Source: Erysipelotrichaceae bacterium (lineage in GTDB: Bacteria; Bacillota_I; Bacilli_A; Erysipelotrichales; Erysipelotrichaceae). Taken from it: a DNA stretch of 32,054 nt. Position 1 is the stretch's first letter, and the number at the start of each line of letters is the position of its first letter. The DNA is taken from NCBI GenBank assembly GCA_024681275.1, contig JAILBD010000284.1:1-32054 (forward strand). Reading direction: 5' to 3'. A program made the position numbers and the translations under genes. Positions 15,716-24,386 of the stretch are shown here, piece after piece. A model generated the notes under the pieces. That model searched no databases. It saw only the letters and a program-made list of their open reading frames with translations, and was not told the DNA's origin.

Positions 15716-17473
15716 ATGAACAATTTCACTACGCATTTTAGTCCGGGCGAATACAGTTCTTCGCGTGCCTACAGCGGTGCGAATTATGACCCGAAGAACG
15801 ATACTCTGGTCTATGCCCTCGGTGGACTCGGTGAAGTCGGCAAAAACATGTACTGTTTTGAACACGACGATGAGATCATCGTCATCGATGCCGGTGTCAA
15901 GTTTCCTGACGATGAACTGCTGGGTGTCGACTATGTCATCCCGGATTACACACATCTCATAAAGAATAAAGACAAAGTCAAGGCTCTGATCATCACCCAT
16001 GGCCATGAAGATCATATCGGCGGCATCCCGTTCCTGCTTTTAGCCTGCCCGATCAAAAAGATCTATGCACCTCGCTTTGCCAAGGCACTGATCGAAAAGA
16101 AACTATCTGAAAGAAGAAGACTTGCCAATACGCAAGTCATCGAAATAGACTGCGATTCTTCGGTACAGACCGATCATTTCCGTATCGGGTTCTTCAATAC
16201 CGTTCACTCGATACCGGATTCCCTGGGCGTCCTGATCAACACGCCAAACGGCAGGATCGTCGAGACCGGCGACTTCAAGTTCGACCTGACACCGGTCGGA
16301 CAAAACTCCGACTATCAGAAGATGGCCTATATCGGCGCAGCCGGTGTCACTCTGCTGATGTCTGATTCAACCAACGCCGAAGTGGATGGATTCTCGATCT
16401 CAGAGAAACAGGTCGCAGCAGCGATCAATGACATCATGCGCAAGACGAGCGGCAGGATCCTGATCTCTACCTTCGCATCCAATGTCAATCGTCTGGCACA
16501 GATCATCAAAGCGGCACAGAAATGCGGACGCAAAGTCGTCGTATTCGGACGATCCATGGAAAATGTCGTTGAGATCGGACAACAGATGAAAACGATCGAT
16601 GTTCCAGAGGATACCTTCCTCTCGCCGGAACTGGTCAACCAGTATCCACCGGAGAAACTATGTATCATATGTACCGGTTCACAGGGTGAAGCTCTGGCAG
16701 CCCTCAGCAGGATCGCCAACGGATCCCACAAATACGTCAAGATCATTCCTGGAGATACCGTCGTCTTCTCCTCAAGTGCGATCCCCGGCAATGCCCTCAA
16801 TATCGGCGGAATCGTCAATCAGCTGATGCGCAACGGTGCAAGAGTCCTTGAAAACAAAGCCCTGTCCTCGCTTCATACGACAGGACATGCATCCAAAGAG
16901 GAACAGAAACTGATGCTGCAACTGATCAAACCGAAGTACTTCATGCCCATGCATGGCGAATACAAGATGCTGAAGCTACATGCGGATTCCGCAGTCGAGA
17001 CAGGGATCCCGAAAGAAAACTGCTTCATCTGCGCCAACGGCGACGCGCTGGTCTTGCATGAGGGAGAAGTCTATCGTTCCAACACCAGGATACAGACCGA
17101 TGCGATCTATGTCGACGGCAACGATATTTCCGGACTTTCGACTTCTGTTCTCAAAGACCGTAAGATCCTCGCCGACAACGGACTGGTCGCAGTCGTCGTC
17201 TGCATCGATTCCCGAAGCAACAAGATCCTGTGCAAACCAGGCATCGTATCCAGAGGCTTCGTCTATCTCAAGGAATCACAGACCATGATCAGGGAAGCGG
17301 AATCCCTGGTCTATGAAGCGCTTCGAAACGCGATGCGTCAGAAGGTCACTTTCGGAGATCTGAAGAACTGCATCAAGAACACTCTGGAACCATTCCTTTA
17401 CGAAAAGACCAACCGCAACCCGATCGTGATCCCGGTCATCCTGAATCACGTCGATGCGCTCAAGAAAGACTGA
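15716..17473 (+). CDS. rnj: Ribonuclease J
   Basis: A 585-residue metallo-beta-lactamase/beta-CASP ribonuclease that degrades mRNA from the 5' end and cuts internally. The zinc motif HGHEDH is at 95-100; further ligands are H164, D186 (TGDF) and H413 (MHGEY). The beta-CASP part has MSDSTNA (215-221), SGRILISTFASN, and TTGHAS (388-393). It carries about 25 extra residues before the conserved core compared with typical RNase J1/J2. GGAGGTTAA precedes the ATG. J1 and J2 cannot be separated with only one copy in view. PNPase, the 3' exonuclease partner, is encoded at 27212-29443. Confidence 0.95.
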   Translation: MNNFTTHFSPGEYSSSRAYSGANYDPKNDTLVYALGGLGEVGKNMYCFEHDDEIIVIDAGVKFPDDELLGVDYVIPDYTHLIKNKDKVKALIITHGHEDHIGGIPFLLLACPIKKIYAPRFAKALIEKKLSERRRLANTQVIEIDCDSSVQTDHFRIGFFNTVHSIPDSLGVLINTPNGRIVETGDFKFDLTPVGQNSDYQKMAYIGAAGVTLLMSDSTNAEVDGFSISEKQVAAAINDIMRKTSGRILISTFASNVNRLAQIIKAAQKCGRKVVVFGRSMENVVEIGQQMKTIDVPEDTFLSPELVNQYPPEKLCIICTGSQGEALAALSRIANGSHKYVKIIPGDTVVFSSSAIPGNALNIGGIVNQLMRNGARVLENKALSSLHTTGHASKEEQKLMLQLIKPKYFMPMHGEYKMLKLHADSAVETGIPKENCFICANGDALVLHEGEVYRSNTRIQTDAIYVDGNDISGLSTSVLKDRKILADNGLVAVVVCIDSRSNKILCKPGIVSRGFVYLKESQTMIREAESLVYEALRNAMRQKVTFGDLKNCIKNTLEPFLYEKTNRNPIVIPVILNHVDALKKD

Positions 17474-17486
17474 CAAGCATAATAAA

Positions 17487-17520
17487 AGCCGCGATCCTGT
17501 ACAGGACCGCGGCTGTTTTT
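17487..17520. terminator. Bidirectional terminator between rnj and pfkA
   Basis: A long G/C-rich inverted repeat (AGCCGCGATCCTG / CAGGACCGCGGCT, one mismatch) followed by GTTTTT on the plus strand and TTTTATTAT on the minus strand. Confidence 0.85.
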
Positions 17521-17524
17521 CTAT

Positions 17525-18484
17525 TTAGACCAGTCTGTCAAAGAGCCTGTAGAAAGCTTTGCGGCTGCTTCTAGGCATCGAGACACATTCCTCGATAGGC
17601 ATGGAAACGATCTCGTTGTTCCTGATGCCGACACAGTGTCCGCCTATACCGGCGACCAGCAGCTCAACAGCTTTGGCGCCCATCCTTGAAGCCAGGACTC
17701 TGTCTGAAGGGCTGGGCGATCCGCCTCTTTGAATGTGGCCCAGGATCGTGGCTCTTCCGGCAAAACCGGTGACGCGGGAAATCTTGTCAGCCAGCGATTT
17801 GACATCGCACACTTTCTCTGAAACGATGACGATCGCGTGATTCTTGCCCTGATTCTCCAGATATCTGAGTTTTTCCAATACGGCTTCTTCATCGTATCCG
17901 GTCTCCGGTGTGATCAGGATCTCAGCACCGCAGGAGATGCCGGAATAAATAGCCAGGTCACCGCAGCGGTTGCCCATGACTTCGACGACCGAGCAGCGGT
18001 GATGGGAATTGGATGTATCTCTGAGCTTATCAACACATTCGACGACCGTGTTCAAAGCCGTATCGAAGCCGATCGTATAATCGGTCCCTTCGATATCGTT
18101 ATCGATGGTGCCCGGTAAAGCGATGCAATTCACACCATGTCTGGTCAACGCATCCGCGCCGCGGTATGTGCCATCTCCGCCGATCACGACCACCGCATCG
18201 ATGCTGTTCTCTTTCAGCTTGTTGACGCCTTTCATCAGGACTTCTTCATCCTTGAATTCCGGCAGTCTTGCTGAGCCAAGGATCGTACCGCCTCTGGCGA
18301 TCGTCTCGGAAACGGAATGCTTGTTGAAAGGTTCATAAAGCCCCTCGACCAGCCCCTTGTATCCATCGTGGATACCGACTACTTCGATCCCGTTAGCTAA
18401 AGCTGTTCTGGTGACGGCCCTGATAGCCGCATTCATACCAGGCGAATCTCCGCCTGAAGTCAATACGCCGATCTTTCTCAACAT
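17525..18484 (-). CDS. pfkA: ATP-dependent 6-phosphofructokinase
   Basis: A 319-residue glycolytic kinase, exactly the usual length. Motifs: LTSGGDSPGMNAA, IGGDGTYRGA (the glycine after GGD marks ATP rather than pyrophosphate use), PGTIDNDI with catalytic D128, and GHIQRGGSPS. I use the second ATG (18482-18484), which is eight bases after AGGAGG; the first ATG (18490) overlaps the dnaI stop but sits too close to the ribosome binding site. It is the last gene of the trmB-to-pfkA operon, an unusual home for a glycolytic gene. Confidence 0.96.
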   Translation of the reverse strand: MLRKIGVLTSGGDSPGMNAAIRAVTRTALANGIEVVGIHDGYKGLVEGLYEPFNKHSVSETIARGGTILGSARLPEFKDEEVLMKGVNKLKENSIDAVVVIGGDGTYRGADALTRHGVNCIALPGTIDNDIEGTDYTIGFDTALNTVVECVDKLRDTSNSHHRCSVVEVMGNRCGDLAIYSGISCGAEILITPETGYDEEAVLEKLRYLENQGKNHAIVIVSEKVCDVKSLADKISRVTGFAGRATILGHIQRGGSPSPSDRVLASRMGAKAVELLVAGIGGHCVGIRNNEIVSMPIEECVSMPRSSRKAFYRLFDRLV

Positions 18485-18486
18485 GA

Positions 18487-19329
18487 TCATCCCCTCCTCA
18501 TATTTTGACCTGATAATACGAAATTATCACTGAGTATATCTATTCTTTCCAGAAGTCTTCTGGCATTCATCAGATTTGATTTTTCCTTGCGGTCATACTG
18601 ATAGTGTTTCAGCAGTTCCTCTTTGTTCAGATTGGAAGTGAACATCGTGATCAGAGAATTCTCCATCCTGTGATCCAGGATCCTGAAGAGGATATCGTCT
18701 CTTACAAATTCCGACACCGTCTCAGAACCGATATCATCCAGGAAGAGATACCCGGCGTTTTTCAGGATCGAGATATTGCGGTCGATCATCTCTGACGCCG
18801 TACCGAAATAAGATTTCATCTCATTGAAGAAATTGGAGACCTTGACAAAAGCGACCTTCTTGCCTTTCTTGACCAGAGAGTTGGCAAGAGCCGTGCACAG
18901 ATAAGTCTTGCCGACACCCAGATCTCCGCAGATGTAGAGACCTCTGTCGCTCTTTTCATAAAGGATGGCTGCCAGTGCGAGATAGAGCTGCTTCTGCTCC
19001 GGAGCATATCGGACGTTGTTCAGATCGAGGTCTGCCAGATTCTTTGCCACATCGCAATACATGTATCTGTCTAAAACCGACTGCGAACTCCGCGCTTTCA
19101 AAGCGAATTCACAGTATTCGATCTCCTCGATCAGTACGCCGTCATTGGACAGACACAGTCTTTCACCGACCGAAGGCTGACTGCACTGGGCCAATCCCTG
19201 ACATCCTTCGCATTTTTTGCGTGAAGAAAGCACTCTTAAAAATGTGCCCAGATGTTCCTGCACGAATGATTCATCTTCAGCAAACCGTGAAAGGTATGCG
19301 TCTTCTCTGATCATCTCGGTCTTCGTCAT
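18487..19329 (-). CDS. dnaI: Primosomal helicase loader DnaI
   Basis: A 280-residue AAA+ protein that loads the replicative helicase on DNA. The N-terminal cysteine cluster CEGCQGLAQC (C40, C43, C49) fits the zinc-binding helicase-interaction domain of Bacillus DnaI. The AAA+ part has Walker A GDLGVGKT (135-142), Walker B LFLDDIG (195-201), sensor TSN (231-233) and an arginine pair at 257-258. Its ATG overlaps the stop of the DnaB-type gene as ATGA. Confidence 0.93.
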   Translation of the reverse strand: MTKTEMIREDAYLSRFAEDESFVQEHLGTFLRVLSSRKKCEGCQGLAQCSQPSVGERLCLSNDGVLIEEIEYCEFALKARSSQSVLDRYMYCDVAKNLADLDLNNVRYAPEQKQLYLALAAILYEKSDRGLYICGDLGVGKTYLCTALANSLVKKGKKVAFVKVSNFFNEMKSYFGTASEMIDRNISILKNAGYLFLDDIGSETVSEFVRDDILFRILDHRMENSLITMFTSNLNKEELLKHYQYDRKEKSNLMNARRLLERIDILSDNFVLSGQNMRRG

Positions 19330-20453
19330 TTCTTGCCCATCAGTTTAAGCAGTTCCTCTTCCTGAGAAGCGGACATCATCTTATTGCCGCTGTCGTCATA
19401 GACAGGAAGCTTATCTTCATCTTTATTCTTATTATACGGTCTCGAAAGCCTCTGCAGTGCATCTTTTGATGTCCTGACATCGTTGCGGTGCAGATCAGAA
19501 GCGATCGGATAGAGGTAATTCTCGATCAAACGGTTATCGCAGTTCTTCAATCCATGTGCCAGCAGGACGTTGATGACCGGTGGAACCAGGTGATACTTGT
19601 TGGCCAGATTGTATATGATCTTCTTATCATAATCCGTCACTTCCTTGCCCTCTTGCATAGACATCAGGAAGCTCACGCATGGAACGTCATACCTGTCGCC
19701 TTCAACGGCCTTGTAATCACTTTTGGCCCTCATGCAAAGATAACGCAGTTCTTTCAGATCGAATTCGTTGGAATCGATGCTTGCCACACGCGGCAGGAAA
19801 GTCCGCATCTTGTCATAAGAAATGTTGTAAAGATCAGCCAGAACGGCCATCTCTTTCAGATTTTCTCTGGTCCTGAAACGCATCGGAAGAAGGTTGGTCG
19901 AAATATCTTTCAGGAAGACATTGACATCAAAAAGCGTATTGAATTCGAAAGTCTGTTCATTGCTTCTCTTGAGATAGGATTCATCATCGGCTTTCCAGTT
20001 CCTGAGCGAATCAAGGGATAAAGTCTGAGAAACATCTTCAAAACCGCTGTGATCGCTTTCGACCTGGATGTCAGCGATCAGATCCTGGTAGTGTTCCCCA
20101 GAAGTCTTAAGTATAAAATCTCTGACCAGGATATCATCTTTGATGAACTGTCTGATCTCCATCGGATTATGGAAGACGAAGATATAACGGTTCTCCTGTC
20201 TAAGGGTCTTGAGCAGCCTGTATTCGTTCAGTTTCAGGCAATAGAATTCAAAATCATCGATGGAAAGATTCAGTGAGATCAGAAGTTCATTGATCTCGCG
20301 AAAGCCGATACTGCTGCCCCTGAGGACCATGTATTCATACATCGCCAGAGCATCATTTCCGATCAATGGCCCATAGAAAAAAACCAGAGAGCGTAATCTC
20401 TCTGCTGATATCTCGGCATTGATCTCTGCTTTATAAAAATCTTTTCCTAACAT
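19326..20453 (-). CDS. dnaB: Replication initiation / membrane attachment protein, DnaB-DnaD family
   Basis: A 375-residue primosome protein of the Gram-positive type (not the E. coli DnaB helicase). It helps DnaD and DnaI load the helicase at the origin and restart sites. The N-terminal winged-helix region begins LGKDFYKAEINAEISAERL; the C-terminal DnaB_2/DnaD-like helical domain is near residues 265-350 (KKIIYNLANKYHLVPPVINVLLAHGL). It is shorter than Bacillus DnaB. Sequence divergence is high, so identification leans on the helical domain and the adjacent dnaI. It overlaps coaE by seven bases (ATGTTAG). Confidence 0.83.
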   Translation of the reverse strand: MLGKDFYKAEINAEISAERLRSLVFFYGPLIGNDALAMYEYMVLRGSSIGFREINELLISLNLSIDDFEFYCLKLNEYRLLKTLRQENRYIFVFHNPMEIRQFIKDDILVRDFILKTSGEHYQDLIADIQVESDHSGFEDVSQTLSLDSLRNWKADDESYLKRSNEQTFEFNTLFDVNVFLKDISTNLLPMRFRTRENLKEMAVLADLYNISYDKMRTFLPRVASIDSNEFDLKELRYLCMRAKSDYKAVEGDRYDVPCVSFLMSMQEGKEVTDYDKKIIYNLANKYHLVPPVINVLLAHGLKNCDNRLIENYLYPIASDLHRNDVRTSKDALQRLSRPYNKNKDEDKLPVYDDSGNKMMSASQEEELLKLMGKK

Positions 20454-21007
20454 TTCAATTCATTGAGCCATTCATCTATGAGCTGATAAAGGTCATTCAG
20501 ACTACCATTATTATAAATGATTTTATCTGCTCTTTTGGCTTTTTCCTCTACGCTCATCTGATCATTCAGACGTTCCATCGCCTCTTTCGCACTGAGGCCT
20601 CTTTCCTGAAGTCTTTCGATCAGAAGATCATAGTCTGTCACAACCAGAAGGTTGTGATCGAAATAGACATCCCAATCAACTTCAAAAAGAAGCGGGACCT
20701 CCGCAAACAAAGGGTCATCCTCTCTTTCAAAAAGTCTCTTCAGGATCAGAGGATGCATGATCCCCTCCAGCTCTTTTCTGGCCTCCTCGTCGTTGAAGAC
20801 CACCGAAGCGAGCTTCTTCTTGTTCAGCTCTTGCGCATCAAAGCAGTCGGGAAAGGCCTCTTTGATACGCAGATAGCCTTCCTGGTCCTTCTCCAGCAGT
20901 TTCCGGTTCTCATAGTCGCAGTCAAAAACATCATAGCCCTTAGAAGCCAGATACTGACAGACCATGCTTTTGCCCGAACCGATCGAGCCCGTGATCGCGA
21001 TCTTCAT
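20447..21007 (-). CDS. coaE: Dephospho-CoA kinase
   Basis: A 186-residue P-loop kinase for the last step of coenzyme A synthesis. P-loop GSIGSGKS at 8-15; the CoA-binding lid and motifs EVPLLFE and RLNDQMSVEEKAKRAD are typical. It overlaps mutM upstream by ATGA and the DnaB-type gene downstream by seven bases, so translational coupling is likely. The placement polA-mutM-coaE is common in Bacillota. Confidence 0.95.
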   Translation of the reverse strand: MKIAITGSIGSGKSMVCQYLASKGYDVFDCDYENRKLLEKDQEGYLRIKEAFPDCFDAQELNKKKLASVVFNDEEARKELEGIMHPLILKRLFEREDDPLFAEVPLLFEVDWDVYFDHNLLVVTDYDLLIERLQERGLSAKEAMERLNDQMSVEEKAKRADKIIYNNGSLNDLYQLIDEWLNELKC

Positions 21008-21813
21008 CTTTTCTGACAGACCTCACAATAATAGGTACCGCGTCCACCCACTCTGATCTTCCTGATCTTCGATGAACAGACCGGACAGACTTCCATCGCA
21101 TGGGCACGCAGCGACATCTGAAAACGCCCTGTCACACCCAGTGAAGAAGTATAGGAACGGATCGTCGTTCCTCCCGCTTCTATCGCCGCATTCAGAATGA
21201 GACGGGTCTTGTCGATCAGGTTCCTTATCTCGTCATCAGAAAGATCATTCGCTTTGCGTTTCGGATTCACGCCGATGGCAAAAAGGATCTCGTCGGCATA
21301 GATGTTGCCGATACCGGCAACGAAACTCTGATCCAGAAGGACTTCCTTGATCGGGATCCTCTTCTTATTCAGATAATCACGGCAGTATGGCAAAGAAAAC
21401 GCATCCCAGAAAGGTTCAGGTCCCAGATCCCTGAACTGTTTATAATCTTCTTCTTTCTTCATCAGTTCCATCCTTCCGAACTTACGGACATCGTTATAGC
21501 GAAGCTGCCTTCCGTCTTCAAGATCAAAGATCACATGATCGTGTTTGTTGAGCGGAACACCATCATCGAGGATGAAATATTTGCCTTCCATCCTGAGATG
21601 AGAGACCAACGTCACATCATCCATTTCAAAAAGCAGATATTTTCCTCTTCTTTTGAAATCACGGAAGTGCTGGCCGATCAGAGTTTTCTTAAAAACATCC
21701 TCGTCTTCATCGATGATCTTCTTGCAAAGGATGGAGATATCTTTTATTTGCGCATCCCTGATCTGATACGCCAGTGTATCAAGGACGGTTTGAACTTCAG
21801 GAAGTTCCGGCAT
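21004..21813 (-). CDS. mutM: Formamidopyrimidine-DNA glycosylase
   Basis: A 269-residue repair enzyme that removes 8-oxoguanine and FaPy and cuts the strand by beta/delta elimination. The catalytic N-terminal proline and E3 are seen in MPELPEV; the lysine K58 lies in KRRGKYL. The zinc finger is C243-x2-C246-x16-C263-x2-C266, ending CEVCQKR. It starts within the polA stop codon (TAATG). Confidence 0.96.
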   Translation of the reverse strand: MPELPEVQTVLDTLAYQIRDAQIKDISILCKKIIDEDEDVFKKTLIGQHFRDFKRRGKYLLFEMDDVTLVSHLRMEGKYFILDDGVPLNKHDHVIFDLEDGRQLRYNDVRKFGRMELMKKEEDYKQFRDLGPEPFWDAFSLPYCRDYLNKKRIPIKEVLLDQSFVAGIGNIYADEILFAIGVNPKRKANDLSDDEIRNLIDKTRLILNAAIEAGGTTIRSYTSSLGVTGRFQMSLRAHAMEVCPVCSSKIRKIRVGGRGTYYCEVCQKR

Positions 21814-24386
21814 TACTTGGCCTCATACCAGTCCTTGCCGATCGCCAAAGAACAGTCAAGTCTTGTCTTCATATGATATGCGTTCATCATGATCTCGGGG
21901 ATCATTTCCTTCATTCTTTCAACTTCATCCTCAGGAACATCAAAAATGAGTTCATCATGGACCTGAAGGATCAGTTTGGCCTTCATCTTCTCCTCTTTAA
22001 GCTTAGCAGCGGCTCTGACCATGGCGATCTTGATCAGGTCGGCAGCAGATCCCTGTATGCCGGCGTTCATCGCCGCTCTCTTGCCGAATTCCCTCATCAT
22101 GTAGTTGCGGTCGTTGATCTCATTGATATAGCGGCGCCTGTTGAGCATCGTCTTGACATAACCGTTCTTTTGACAGAAATCGACCTGCGCATCCAGATAC
22201 TCTCTGATCTTCGGGTACGTCAGAAAATAATCATCGATGAATTTGCGTGCATCTTTGAAAGAAAGCTGCGTCTGATTGGCCAGACCAAAATCGGAGATCC
22301 CATAGACCACGCCAAAATTGACAGCTTTGGCATGTCTTCTGACAAGATCGGTCACTTCTTCCCTTTTCAATCCGAATACATCCATTGCCGTCTTGGTATG
22401 GATATCGATACCGCTGTTGAAGGCATCGATCATCTTCTCTTCGTCAGCCAAAGAAGACAGCACTCTCAATTCGACCTGAGAATAGTCAGAACTGATCAGC
22501 ACGTTGCCTTTCGAAGGCTTGAAAGCCTTGCGGATCTCTTTGCCGTCTTCATCACGTACCGAGATGTTCTGCAGATTCGGATCATAGCTGGACAGTCTGC
22601 CCGTCTGCGTGATCATCTGCGAAAAGATCGTGTGGATCTTTCCATCAGGACCGATATACTTCTTCAACCCTTCCGCATACGTCGAATACAATTTCGTGAA
22701 CTTGCGATATTCCAGGACGTCCGATACGACCGGATGATAATCGATGAGCTTATTCAAAACTTCAGCATTGGTGGAACCCTTTTTCAGATCCGGAAGATCC
22801 AGCTCATCATAAAGGACCTGTGCAAGCTGTTTTGTCGAAGCGATATTGAATTCATGTCCAATGGAATCGTAGATCCTTCTTTCAAGGACATCGATCTTCT
22901 CCTTTGTCTGCGATGCGATCTCATCCAGTTCTTTCTCATCACAATAGACGCCTTCTTTTTCCATTTCATAAAGGACATCGACCAAAGGAAGTTCGATATC
23001 TTCATAGAGATCTTTCATCTGCTTTTCTTCGAGCTCTTTCAGGACCTTCGGATAGATCCTGATCAGTTCAGCGGCGACATCGCTGCCATAGATGGCAATG
23101 TTCTCTTCAGACACTTCCAGAGGCTTTTTCTCCGTTCCGAAAAGCTCTTTGAGTTCTTTGACCTGACCGCCTCCATAATTCATGATGATGGCAGAAAGAT
23201 CGGAATTGTAGTTGTTTGAAAGGAAGCACATGAGAAAGATGTCATCGGTATTTTTGCCGATACTGATGCCGTTGTGATCCAAGGCATGTCTGATGGCTTT
23301 CAGATCGAACACGATCTTCTTGCGATCGGAATCCAGATACGCCAGTGCTTCCTCGTCCTTTTTCAGATCATCCAGACTGATATATTCCTGTTCACCGTTT
23401 CTGGCGAAACAGGCACCGTAGATCTTTCTCTCATAGTAGGAGAATTCATCGGAAACAAAGAAGATCAGCGCCTCATCCAGAAGCGATGCCGAGATCTGTT
23501 TTACGATCTGAGCTTTCTTTTCTTCCTCCCTCTCAGGCTCTTCGATCTTCCTGATCAGAGAATACATCTCATACTTTTCAAAGAAATCATTCCTCGTTTT
23601 TTCATTGATGTGCAGCTTCAGATCATCGAGATCCCCTTCGATATCGACATCGGTCTTGATCGTGGCCAGCTGTTTGGAAATGAAACAGGATTCCTTGTCC
23701 CTGATCAGCTTTTCCTTCAGCTTTCCTTTGATCTCATCGATATGTTCATAGATCCCTTCACAGGTATCATAATCGTTCAGCAGCCTGACAGCTGTCTTGT
23801 CGCCAACGCCCTCAACACCTTTGATGTTGTCTGATTTATCACCGGCAAGACCCTTGTAATCGATGATCTGGTAAGGCTTGAGCCCGTATTCATCTTTCAA
23901 AGCCGCCTCATCCATCTTTGCGATATCCGACATGCCCTTGCGCATGACATAAACGCTGGTCGTATCATCGATCAGCTGCAGCATGTCTCTGTCCGAAGAC
24001 AGGATACAAGTTTCAATATTGTACTTTTTAGCAAGAGAACCGATGATGTCGTCCGCTTCGATCGAATCGAATTCAAAATAAGGCAGATCATAAGCCTCCA
24101 GCATCTCTCTGACAAGCTGAAACTGAGGGACCAGTTCTTCCGGTGTCTCGCGTCTTCCTGCCTTGTAATCCGGGACCAGATCATGACGGAAAGTATGCTT
24201 GCCTTTGTCAAAAGCTACCGCACAGTAATCAGGAGCGATCGTCTTGATCGCCTTGTTGATCATATTCGCAAAAGCGTATACAGCATTCGTGTATACGCCC
24301 TTTGAAGTCTTCATCATATTCCCGTAATAAGTCGCATAGAAAGCTCTAAACAGGACTGAGTTTCCATCTATGAGTAACAGCTTCAT
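21813..24386 (-). CDS. polA: DNA polymerase I
   Basis: An 857-residue polymerase for Okazaki fragment processing and gap repair. The 5' nuclease domain is complete (DYKAGRRETPEE, ILSSDRDMLQL, GDKSDNIKGVEGVG). Polymerase motifs: A SSDYSQVEL with D634, B RRHAKAVNFGVVYG (683-696) with F691, C QVHDELIFD with H810-D811-E812. The proofreading domain (about 300-460) lacks the FDTET exonuclease I motif: the matching strand reads LIFFVSDEF. A 3'-5' exonuclease is therefore probably inactive, as in Bacillus polymerase I. The ATG is directly next to the stop codon of the lipoprotein gene (TAGATG). Confidence 0.97.
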   Translation of the reverse strand: MKLLLIDGNSVLFRAFYATYYGNMMKTSKGVYTNAVYAFANMINKAIKTIAPDYCAVAFDKGKHTFRHDLVPDYKAGRRETPEELVPQFQLVREMLEAYDLPYFEFDSIEADDIIGSLAKKYNIETCILSSDRDMLQLIDDTTSVYVMRKGMSDIAKMDEAALKDEYGLKPYQIIDYKGLAGDKSDNIKGVEGVGDKTAVRLLNDYDTCEGIYEHIDEIKGKLKEKLIRDKESCFISKQLATIKTDVDIEGDLDDLKLHINEKTRNDFFEKYEMYSLIRKIEEPEREEEKKAQIVKQISASLLDEALIFFVSDEFSYYERKIYGACFARNGEQEYISLDDLKKDEEALAYLDSDRKKIVFDLKAIRHALDHNGISIGKNTDDIFLMCFLSNNYNSDLSAIIMNYGGGQVKELKELFGTEKKPLEVSEENIAIYGSDVAAELIRIYPKVLKELEEKQMKDLYEDIELPLVDVLYEMEKEGVYCDEKELDEIASQTKEKIDVLERRIYDSIGHEFNIASTKQLAQVLYDELDLPDLKKGSTNAEVLNKLIDYHPVVSDVLEYRKFTKLYSTYAEGLKKYIGPDGKIHTIFSQMITQTGRLSSYDPNLQNISVRDEDGKEIRKAFKPSKGNVLISSDYSQVELRVLSSLADEEKMIDAFNSGIDIHTKTAMDVFGLKREEVTDLVRRHAKAVNFGVVYGISDFGLANQTQLSFKDARKFIDDYFLTYPKIREYLDAQVDFCQKNGYVKTMLNRRRYINEINDRNYMMREFGKRAAMNAGIQGSAADLIKIAMVRAAAKLKEEKMKAKLILQVHDELIFDVPEDEVERMKEMIPEIMMNAYHMKTRLDCSLAIGKDWYEAK

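Noticed and set aside
21774..23219. A 481-codon open frame on the plus strand opposite polA
   Set aside because: It is in the antisense of a clearly conserved gene, has no recognisable domain or ribosome binding site, and long antisense frames are common here because of codon bias (similar ones lie opposite clpB, pnp and dnaK).
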